From positions 1-21,697 of the IMG/VR virus record IMGVR_UViG_3300037847_005376: a stretch of DNA of 21,697 bases; one strand, given 5' to 3'. Every line of letters begins with the position of its first letter. Positions within the stretch are counted from its first letter, which is position 1. Source of the stretch: a virus. The position numbers and the translations under genes are program-made. Shown here in pieces: positions 14,643 to 21,697 of the stretch. A model generated the notes under the pieces. That model made no database searches, was not told where the DNA came from, and saw only the letters and a list, made by a program, of their open reading frames with translations.

Positions 14643-17600
14643 TTATATATCATAATCTGTTAACGTAAATACTATTGTTACTGCAACATCTTGCCAATAT
14701 TTACTAGTTGAGCTTTTTTGATAAACTAAAGAAAATTTATCACCAGCTGCGTATGTAATATCACTGTTGGCAGTAGGCGTCCATGATATTGAGGAACTCA
14801 CATGTGTCAACTCACCACTTGAAGAATTACCTGAAACTGAACCATTTTTGTAAGCTTTTAATTCTGTTGTAAATGAAGAACTCTGAGAGCCTGACACTGT
14901 TTTCATTATTACTTTTTTTAATACGCATGCATATGGAATGGTAAAGAAGTGTGGCGCAGACGCACCTGATACGCTTGTTTCTGTTATACTCCCTGCTAAA
15001 GGTATTATTAAATTACTTGTAGAAGATGTTGTATCATCAAAAGACGCATGAATTACCATAGGTACATCTCTTGCCATAGCTATGTCCGCTACCATATTAC
15101 TTGAAAAAAGATTGCTAAAAGAAACTTTATTTACACCTCCAGAATCATTGAATAAAATAGTGGAGCCACTAGTAGGTGTTCCTGTTGATGCACTATTAAT
15201 TACATTATCACTTCCATTGCTATAATCAATAGCTATATCATCTGCATTAGCAGTAATACCATCACCACCTACAACATTTAATGTTGGGTTTACAGTGCTA
15301 GTACCAGATTGTGTCATACCATTGCCAGCTGTTACACTAGTTACTGTACCTGCATTAGATGTTAATCCTGATACAGCAGTATCAATTGCATGCTGTATTT
15401 GAGCACCTGTTGCTAATTTAGATGAATTGCTACCTACGTCAGCAGTATCAGCAGCGATAGTTGGTGTTGTTCCTCCTGTTGATGTTAATGGTGCTGTTGC
15501 GCTTACACTTGTCACCGTTCCTGTATTTGCGGTTGCGCCTGCAGCAATACCATCCAGTTTGGTTCCATCTGCAGCAACGTCTCGCCCATCAATTGTTCCA
15601 CTAGTAATTATATTACCATAAAAAGTAGCGCTTTTGTCAGAGTCTAAAAACAAAACATTTTCTAAAGCAGACCCAGTGTATACCTGCATTTTCATTCTTG
15701 TTTTCTTATCTGAACTTGTAAATACATTATCTGCTTCTACTAAAATAGTACCAACTGTTAAGTCACTTGTAACAACGCTATCTCTTGCTCTAAAATTTAC
15801 TGCACCAACATCATCACCAGTAGAAAAGTTACCGCTACCAGTATGGTCTTTTCTTGTTGAAATATCAAGAACTGCTTTAGACGTTGCATGTTCTTTTCTT
15901 ATAGTAATATCCTTATGGGCTATTTGGCTGGCTGCTAAATATTCATGAACTAAAACATTATCTACTTTGAACTGTATTCTAGTAGAAGCCGCATCATCAT
16001 CAGTATCAGCTTCTATAAACACATATGAGTTAGCTGCTCTAATTCTAAAATCTACATCATTAGTAGTGTCTGTAATTACAATTCTAGGAGTACTAGCATG
16101 AGTAATAGTTAAATCACCAGTCATAGTACCACCAGCTAAAGGTACATGCCCAACTTGAGAGTATGTATACGCTGTGTTCCATTGACCTATTTTCGTAGGG
16201 CTAACAGTAGCGCCACCAATAGTTAAATAACTACTTGTGTGTGCGCTTGCGTCAGCGTGTATTACAAAATCAGCACCACCATTATCCTGTCTAGTAATAA
16301 TCAAATCATTATTATCTGCATTGTAAACTCTAAATTTTATATCGTCATCATCTTGAAAAATAATATGTGGCGATTCACCTGAGCCATCATCTAAAGTTAA
16401 ATCACCTGTTAACGTACCACCAGTTAATGGTAATAATCCACTTAAATCTTGGTCACCAGTATTTGTTCCAGTGTTTGCAGCAGCAAGTGCAGCTATATCA
16501 ACACCATCAACCGTACCAGTTATACTTAAATTACCAGCTATAGATGTATTGTCGTTTATTTCAACACTACCTCCATTAGTATCTATTATAACCTTACCAC
16601 TTGATATTTCATTTGCAATATTAAAATGATTGGTACCACTTGAACCAAAACCTAAATAAGCACTTCTGCTGTTATCTGTGCCTGTTTTGTAAAATTCTGC
16701 ATAAGTATGGTTTGTACCTGCAAGAGCTATTGTAGCGGCATTTTGGGTAAACGTTATTTTACCAGTTGCTGTGTCAGCTTCATCACTTCTCAAGAATGAA
16801 GAAGCGTGTAAATTATCAACCGTATCTGCATTACTAGCTGAACTAGCTGCAACGTTTGTTATATTACTACCATCACCATGTAGATTAACAGCAACAACAT
16901 TTTGCCATCTATACGAACTACTACCTAAATCTTTTGAATTATCTGTTTGAGGAAGAATATCACCTGATGTAGTTATATAATCATCTTGGTGTATTAAAAA
17001 CCTGCTACTTTCTGTTCCAGCTGCTAAAGATTTTATTTCAAAAGACTGCTTGCCAGCATAGTTTTTAGTTTCCATTAATACACCATGCGTTCCGTCATCA
17101 TGAAGCATTTTAATAGTAGAATCTAGTTGGCCAGTATCACCAGAGTTATTATTGTCTCCTCTTAATATTAATGTTGCAGTTCCATTTACTGTTACTTGTA
17201 GTTCACCAGCTATATCAGCGTTACCATTTATATCTAAACTAGTACCTTCTAATTCCGTACCTTGTATTTTACCTGTAGATGTTATAGCTCCAGAACCTAT
17301 TGTTCCAATATTTGCTAAGTTTCTTGATGAGTCTATAACTAATGTACCAGCTACTCTATATCCATTTAAAGCATCAATTTCACCAGCACTTGAACCATCA
17401 TCAGCATATGTTGTTCCAGCATATAAACTACTAACTCTAATTTTTTGAGCACCACCTGTTAATGTTAAAAATGGTATATTAGTATTACTTCTTATACTAG
17501 CAATATTTACTAAGTTTCTACTTAAATCTATGAATTGTGTTTGGCCACCATCACCTATATATAATCCATTTTCACTAGCTGTAGTGCTATCAGACCTAAA

Positions 17601-18263
17601 TTGAAACACATTTCTATTTGACCAAGTTACATCATTCCCAGGAAAACCATAAGCAGTAAAACCACCTTCAGAGGCAAGCACTACATTTTCATTTACAAGG
17701 TTTAGATTATCTTTAATAACAGATTTTGTATCTCCAGCTACAATAGCAACTGTATCGTCAGCCCCTAATGCAATTCCACCTTCTTTACTAACTCTACTAA
17801 GTATTGTTTTTTCTGTGCCGCCTCTATCTATTTTTAACAAGGCTACTTCTGAGCCATATTCACCTGTGTCTGATGTTTCATAGTCAAACACTATATGACC
17901 ATTGGTTGTAGTAAATATAAGATTATCACTCATGGTTGTAGCGCCTAAGCTCAAACTACCATTAATAGTTGGACTTTCTATTACTACACTTGTATTTGCT
18001 CCACCTAATGTTAAGGTTCTTGTTGAACTAGAATCAGCAAATATAGCCATGTTCTGTTCAAACCTAATATCTACAGTGTTTGTACCATCACCAATAAAAA
18101 CATCATCACTACCATTACCAATAATAATATCACCAACAGCATTACTTAAAACTAGGTCATTGCCACTTTGGTCAATTTTACCAGCATTAGCTCCTGCTGA
18201 AGTAGTAAACTGTATATGGTTTTCGTCTTTTATTAGTATGTTATGTAAAAATGGTATTGGCAT
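14643..18263 (-). CDS. Long repetitive tail fibre / receptor-binding protein
   Basis: 1206 residues, rich in Gly, Ser, Thr, Asn and Asp and nearly free of Cys. The N-terminus (MPIPFLHNILIKDENHIQFT) is followed by beta-repeat shaft sequence. KDLGSSSYRWQNVVAVNLHG (about 445-465) is a motif I recall in marine phage fibres. Then come NLHASSFLRSDEADTATGKI (near 480-500) and two PL(T/A)GGT(L/M)TGDLT units (near 614 and 709). A further section has TGTVTSV repeats (near 910 and 970). The last 145 residues, from about 1060, differ: VPMVIHASFDD leads into a beta-sandwich-like domain ending VTIVFTLTDYDI, probably the receptor-binding tip. There is no S74 peptidase-like intramolecular chaperone motif at the end. 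It lies between the G8 protein and the nucleotidyltransferase-like gene. Trimeric shaft and receptor role are inferred from composition and repeats. Confidence 0.8.
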   Translation of the reverse strand: MPIPFLHNILIKDENHIQFTTSAGANAGKIDQSGNDLVLSNAVGDIIIGNGSDDVFIGDGTNTVDIRFEQNMAIFADSSSTRTLTLGGANTSVVIESPTINGSLSLGATTMSDNLIFTTTNGHIVFDYETSDTGEYGSEVALLKIDRGGTEKTILSRVSKEGGIALGADDTVAIVAGDTKSVIKDNLNLVNENVVLASEGGFTAYGFPGNDVTWSNRNVFQFRSDSTTASENGLYIGDGGQTQFIDLSRNLVNIASIRSNTNIPFLTLTGGAQKIRVSSLYAGTTYADDGSSAGEIDALNGYRVAGTLVIDSSRNLANIGTIGSGAITSTGKIQGTELEGTSLDINGNADIAGELQVTVNGTATLILRGDNNNSGDTGQLDSTIKMLHDDGTHGVLMETKNYAGKQSFEIKSLAAGTESSRFLIHQDDYITTSGDILPQTDNSKDLGSSSYRWQNVVAVNLHGDGSNITNVAASSASNADTVDNLHASSFLRSDEADTATGKITFTQNAATIALAGTNHTYAEFYKTGTDNSRSAYLGFGSSGTNHFNIANEISSGKVIIDTNGGSVEINDNTSIAGNLSITGTVDGVDIAALAAANTGTNTGDQDLSGLLPLTGGTLTGDLTLDDGSGESPHIIFQDDDDIKFRVYNADNNDLIITRQDNGGADFVIHADASAHTSSYLTIGGATVSPTKIGQWNTAYTYSQVGHVPLAGGTMTGDLTITHASTPRIVITDTTNDVDFRIRAANSYVFIEADTDDDAASTRIQFKVDNVLVHEYLAASQIAHKDITIRKEHATSKAVLDISTRKDHTGSGNFSTGDDVGAVNFRARDSVVTSDLTVGTILVEADNVFTSSDKKTRMKMQVYTGSALENVLFLDSDKSATFYGNIITSGTIDGRDVAADGTKLDGIAAGATANTGTVTSVSATAPLTSTGGTTPTIAADTADVGSNSSKLATGAQIQHAIDTAVSGLTSNAGTVTSVTAGNGMTQSGTSTVNPTLNVVGGDGITANADDIAIDYSNGSDNVINSASTGTPTSGSTILFNDSGGVNKVSFSNLFSSNMVADIAMARDVPMVIHASFDDTTSSTSNLIIPLAGSITETSVSGASAPHFFTIPYACVLKKVIMKTVSGSQSSSFTTELKAYKNGSVSGNSSSGELTHVSSSISWTPTANSDITYAAGDKFSLVYQKSSTSKYWQDVAVTIVFTLTDYDI

Positions 18264-18272
18264 AATTAAAAT

Positions 18273-21074
18273 TTATATTCTTCCTGATATTCTTTTTTTC
18301 CCAACAGCAAAATTTGCTGATGGTCTAATTGTTACTTTTGCAAAATTCATTGGCCACATTTGCAATCCATTAGCAGGTGCTTTTGACATAGCTACATGTA
18401 TATCTTCTGCTTCAAAACCTTCATGAACTAAATCATGGTCGTTAAAATGATAACCAAATCTTAAATAGTAACTTGTGTATTGAGGCTGTACTGTTAATAT
18501 TTTTGTTTCAAAAGCTCCAATTGCATCTGTAGTGTGTTGCACGTATTCTATAAAACCATTATATAGTTTTCCTTGAGCTTGCGTACTATTTTTTAAATCT
18601 GCTGTTTCGTTTGAATCATCTAAATCTAGATTATCTTGATAAAATATATGATTATTAGAGTTAACATCATATTCATTAGCGCCATATTTTGCGTTAAAAG
18701 CATACGCTGCTATTAGATGAGGTGGAGAAGATGAGTCAACCCCTCTACTTGTTCCATCCCACTCTGTTTCATTTATTTTAATTACAGATTTTATTTTAAC
18801 AGTACAGTTTGCTGGTACTTGAATTATACCAAAAGCGTTAGGATTACCACTCCATGCAGAAGCATATAAGTCACGAGCGTAGCCTTTTAAATTTTTAAAT
18901 CTTGTTATATTGTAATATATAAATACTTTTTCACTTTCTTTAAACCCTTGTTCACTAAAACAACAAACAGCTTTCCAACCAGTACCGCCTCTATATAAAG
19001 CTTGATGACCACTCGCGTGATTTAAAACAACATTTGGGTATTTTCTACCAATAGAACCTGTTTTATATATACTAGAAGTTGCATCCCAAGAATTAGGATA
19101 TATTTTAGAATCATATACATGGAAATTACTAACACTATCAGCTATATACGTTGCTTGACTAAATTTATCGGCAAAAAATCTTTTGTAATGAGGGCCTACG
19201 GTGCTTCCTCCAAAATAAAAAGCATACCCACGTTGATTTTCACTTCTTAAATAAGCAACCAATGTTTGGTCGTTTTGTCTGCCAAGATTATGAAATAAAA
19301 AACCATAATCTTCAGAACTGTAACCCTGCATATATGAGTATTCATTAGCATATTCATACGCAGCTTCATAAGACATGTTAGAATAATTACAGTGTGCTGT
19401 TATATGTCCATGTGATTTTACAAAGTATTGTGAACTCCAATGCCAAATACCTCTACCTGCTCCAACTACTATATGATTTCTATTAACCATACCATAAGGG
19501 TGTCTTACAGTTATACCAATATAAGTTTCACCATCCCTATCATCATTACCAGCATGGTTGTATGCTGTAAAACTACATCCATCTAAATAGTTTTCACCTG
19601 TTTGCGTAATACCGTTACTATTATGTATTGTTGTATTGTCTGCGGCACTACCTGTTGTAGATTTTCTGAAATAACCATTATAACCAGCTATATTTACACC
19701 TGACCTAAAATTTGTACCATCATTAGTGTTATTACCTAACCCTATAAACTCTACATATTTTATTTTAACCCTTCTTGTTGGTGCGTTATTCCAACTGTTG
19801 TTTGTCCAATATTTTACATTAAAAAAGACTCTTGCTGTAGAGTTATCTGCATCAGCTATATCATTACCACTACTATCACAAGCTTTAATAACAATATCTC
19901 TTTTCATTTTTACAACAGGGTCACCTACTGCGCCATTAAAAATTATATCTCTATCAACGGTTATAGTTTTAGCACTAGAATCAACACTTGTTATTGTGTA
20001 GTTAGCTTTGAGCCTCCACTGCCCTTCATTAGCGCTTACCGAAGTGCTTCCAAAACCGCTAGCGCTGTAATAATAATCACCAACAAGATTACCACCAAGT
20101 TTATCAAAACTAGCATGTATATAAACTGTGTCGCCAGTTGAAAAATCAGTTACATCATTAAGTGTAATAGTCCTAAGATTAGTAGCACCTACGTATTCTG
20201 TTGCTATAGCGCTTGCAATTCTTCTGCAGAATTTTCCATCTATGTGATATTTTTCGGTGCCAGTTTGGTATACTTTTGTGCCAATTAAGGAAGGGTCGTT
20301 GTCTACAGTACTACCAAAGGTTATGGTATTTTTGCTTATATCTGTGACACGTAGTACGTTTCTATTACTACCAGTACCAAATATTAAATAATAACCAACT
20401 CTAAATATTTCTGCATCCTCAGATATTGTTATTGTAGAACCACTAACAGACTGTATTGTTGCTTCAGGGCCAACATATCTTCTAACATAAATCCTATCAT
20501 TCGTAGTGTCTACGTCATGAACAAAAAAGCATTCGTCATTTACAAGTGAAAAATCTTCTTCTCTTTTGTAAAGTGATATTCTATCGTTAGCCGCAAAATT
20601 TGAAGCGTCTGCTACTGATATGTATGTAGCGTCTGGCGCTTGATTACCATTAACAGTTGTTATTAAAGTTGGTTCGCTGCCATCTATCTGAACACCACAC
20701 CATCTTCTACTATCAACCTGTATACCGTGTTGTGCAGCTTGGTCGCCTGAAATTTTTATTTCAGTACCACCGACCATACTAAGTAGCGAACCTGAAGTGC
20801 TAGTGCCTTCAACAAATTCGCCAGCAGTATTGTTAGAGTTACTGGTATTTTTAACAGTCATCCGACCATGTAAGTGCATTTTACCACCATTAGCAAAATG
20901 TAAATTACCATCTATAGTAACGTCTCCTGTTCTTGTTGATTGTATATTTGAACTTAAAGTAACTTTGTGGCCATGCGCAATAACCACCAAGTCATCAGCG
21001 GCAGGAACAGAATTTCCTACCCACGTAGATGCCGTAGCCCAATTTCCTGATGAATTACTCGTTATTGTCGCCAT
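18273..21074 (-). CDS. Tail-associated protein with G8-like domain and beta-helix-like centre (possible tailspike)
   Basis: 933 residues. The N-terminus reads as a G8-type domain: SGNWATASTWVGNSVPAADD (10-29) then VIAHGHKVTLSS and a run of short beta repeats (GDVTIDGNLHFANGGKMHLH near 48-67) to about residue 130. A middle region of short, Thr/Asp/Asn-rich strands (150-420) leads to a His/Tyr/Asn-rich section (about 435-680) with features of a right-handed parallel beta-helix. The C-terminus (from about 760) looks like a beta sandwich. G8 domains occur in CEMIP/TMEM2 hyaluronidase-related and bacterial surface proteins; a phage copy beside tail fibres suggests glycan binding or cleavage. No catalytic pair was identified, so depolymerase activity is only a hypothesis. 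The ATG overlaps the end of the 64-residue gene by 20 bases; start is supported because the G8 domain begins nine residues in. Confidence 0.7.
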   Translation of the reverse strand: MATITSNSSGNWATASTWVGNSVPAADDLVVIAHGHKVTLSSNIQSTRTGDVTIDGNLHFANGGKMHLHGRMTVKNTSNSNNTAGEFVEGTSTSGSLLSMVGGTEIKISGDQAAQHGIQVDSRRWCGVQIDGSEPTLITTVNGNQAPDATYISVADASNFAANDRISLYKREEDFSLVNDECFFVHDVDTTNDRIYVRRYVGPEATIQSVSGSTITISEDAEIFRVGYYLIFGTGSNRNVLRVTDISKNTITFGSTVDNDPSLIGTKVYQTGTEKYHIDGKFCRRIASAIATEYVGATNLRTITLNDVTDFSTGDTVYIHASFDKLGGNLVGDYYYSASGFGSTSVSANEGQWRLKANYTITSVDSSAKTITVDRDIIFNGAVGDPVVKMKRDIVIKACDSSGNDIADADNSTARVFFNVKYWTNNSWNNAPTRRVKIKYVEFIGLGNNTNDGTNFRSGVNIAGYNGYFRKSTTGSAADNTTIHNSNGITQTGENYLDGCSFTAYNHAGNDDRDGETYIGITVRHPYGMVNRNHIVVGAGRGIWHWSSQYFVKSHGHITAHCNYSNMSYEAAYEYANEYSYMQGYSSEDYGFLFHNLGRQNDQTLVAYLRSENQRGYAFYFGGSTVGPHYKRFFADKFSQATYIADSVSNFHVYDSKIYPNSWDATSSIYKTGSIGRKYPNVVLNHASGHQALYRGGTGWKAVCCFSEQGFKESEKVFIYYNITRFKNLKGYARDLYASAWSGNPNAFGIIQVPANCTVKIKSVIKINETEWDGTSRGVDSSSPPHLIAAYAFNAKYGANEYDVNSNNHIFYQDNLDLDDSNETADLKNSTQAQGKLYNGFIEYVQHTTDAIGAFETKILTVQPQYTSYYLRFGYHFNDHDLVHEGFEAEDIHVAMSKAPANGLQMWPMNFAKVTIRPSANFAVGKKRISGRI

Positions 21075-21249
21075 CTACTATTAACTCGTTATATTGTTCT
21101 TGATATTGTGATACGTCTAGCGCTATCTCGAATAATAGTTTCTCGCTATTATCTACAATATTTGTTTCGTTTATAACAGCAACTATATCATCATCTTTTG
21201 TTAGCGTTAAAGTAGTATCTTCTTTATTATACTCTACTCTAATTATCAT
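21055..21249 (-). CDS. Small acidic protein, unknown function
   Basis: 64 residues, strongly acidic (MIIRVEYNKEDTTLTLTKDD at the start, VDGDNNE at the end). It begins with alternating hydrophobic/polar residues suggesting beta strands, followed by a helical-looking segment. No motif recognised. It sits four bases after the stop of the partial tail fibre and its final 20 bases overlap the G8 protein gene in another frame (GTAGATGGCG contains the G8 start). Its place between two tail-fibre-class genes suggests a tail-fibre assembly or accessory role, but that is only positional. Coding status is supported by tight packing, a proper start and filling of an otherwise empty gap of about 175 bp. 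Confidence 0.55.
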   Translation of the reverse strand: MIIRVEYNKEDTTLTLTKDDDIVAVINETNIVDNSEKLLFEIALDVSQYQEQYNELIVDGDNNE

Positions 21250-21253
21250 TTAA

Positions 21254-21697
21254 TTACATTACTTTAGTAATAAGAACTCTATAATCGTCATCTGTAACAG
21301 AGCCTGCAAACTCAACTTTAATAGTACTAGTATCTGGTCTTGTTATATCTACATGAACTGTGTCAAATGTTGGAGTACCTGCTGAAATATCTACAACCTG
21401 TACAATTAAGTCTTGTGAGGCCAATCCATGTGTTACTGTATAAGTATTACTTGACTTAGTTACAGCGCTCTCATTTGCGTCTAAATCTACAGCAAATCCT
21501 GTTGCAGCAAGTGCAGCAGCAACACCAGCTGGAGTAACTGCTCTAACTGTGTCTGTACCTGTAGTCGCCTCTGTATTTGTTGCTAATTCTAGAGCTCCTC
21601 TTTTTGTTGTTGACCCTTGGACAACGTTAAATTCTAATTGGTTGCTACCTGGGTTTGTTATTGTAACCCCACCATGCTCACTGGTTGTGCTTAAAAA
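21254..21697 (-). CDS. C-terminus of a tail fibre protein, start beyond the window edge
   Basis: The last 147 residues of a larger protein, open at the right edge, with TAA at 21256-21254. KRGALELATNTEATTGTDTV runs into RAVTPAGVAAALAA, a classic fibre segment (xRGxxxLATxxEAxxGTDxxxAVTPAxLxAA) found in many tail fibres and tail tip proteins. The final part, THGLASQDLIVQVVDISAGT followed by FDTVHVDITRPDTSTIKVEF and YRVLITKVM, is a small beta-sandwich tip of a kind common at fibre C-termini. It is the first gene seen in this direction and is followed closely by the small acidic gene, so the operon starts outside the window. Confidence 0.75.
   Translation of the reverse strand, partial: FLSTTSEHGGVTITNPGSNQLEFNVVQGSTTKRGALELATNTEATTGTDTVRAVTPAGVAAALAATGFAVDLDANESAVTKSSNTYTVTHGLASQDLIVQVVDISAGTPTFDTVHVDITRPDTSTIKVEFAGSVTDDDYRVLITKVM

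Noticed and set aside
15300-16450. Repeated motifs in the tail fibre as a CRISPR array or DNA-level repeat
   Set aside because: The similarity is at protein level (PL-GGT-TGDLT, TGTVTSV) with diverged bases and irregular spacing, as expected for fibre shaft repeats.
17902-18426. Plus-strand open frame of 174 codons
   Set aside because: It is antisense to the tail fibre and G8 genes and crosses their boundary; the hydrophobic content reflects reversed Asn/Thr-rich coding.
1-21697. Stop-codon reassignment, as known in some crAss-like phages
   Set aside because: All genes are full length under the standard bacterial code with ordinary stops; no in-frame TAG or TGA needs to be read through.
1-21697. 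tRNA genes, attachment sites, integrase or insertion sequences
   Set aside because: Gaps between genes are too short (at most about 80 bp) and contain only leaders and terminators; no recombinase or transposase motifs were seen in any frame.

Overview
The window is a 21.7 kb internal piece of a tailed double-stranded DNA phage genome, about one-third G+C. Every supported gene is on the minus strand, so transcription runs from the right edge to the left edge. Genes abut or overlap by a few bases, no gap exceeds about 80 bp, and there are no tRNA, integrase, replication or host genes. The frames stay open under the standard bacterial code. None of the starts I inspected has a convincing Shine-Dalgarno sequence; several instead have A/T-rich leaders of the TTTAATTTAA type. 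That pattern is known from Bacteroidetes and their phages, so a (probably marine) Bacteroidetes host is the best inference, not a proof.

Reading in the direction of transcription, the first block (21697 to about 14140) encodes host-contact proteins: the C-terminus of a tail fibre cut by the window edge, a 64-residue acidic protein, a 933-residue protein with an N-terminal G8-like domain and a beta-helix-like centre, a 1206-residue repetitive tail fibre, and a small protein with the nucleotidyltransferase-fold motif. The second block (14109 to 12777) holds four small genes: a coiled-coil protein, an unknown 74-residue protein, a protein that reads as a duplicated GroES-like co-chaperonin, and a probable small terminase subunit. 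The third block (12777 to 1) is the head and neck module in canonical order: large terminase, portal with a long C-terminal coiled coil, probable scaffold, major capsid protein, an unrecognised conserved protein, two neck/ring/adaptor-type proteins, and a very large tail structural protein that runs off the left edge (1-2744).

Two intrinsic terminators on the minus strand, one after the major capsid gene and one after the next gene, break the otherwise continuous operon. They would give stepwise lower expression of the neck and tail genes relative to capsid. A 25-bp perfect repeat covers the leader and start codon of two distant genes (5241-5265 and 14103-14127), suggesting a shared translation-initiation leader.

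The large terminase, long portal, capsid protein and the adaptor/ring/large-tail-protein order resemble podovirus-type phages of the crAss-like (Crassvirales) and related uncultured marine lineages as I remember them. This affiliation is inference from memory and needs a terminase/portal/capsid phylogeny. The points most worth a second look are the duplicated co-chaperonin-like gene, the nucleotidyltransferase-fold gene between tail fibre and packaging genes, the G8/beta-helix protein, and the double-terminator layout around the gene after the capsid.
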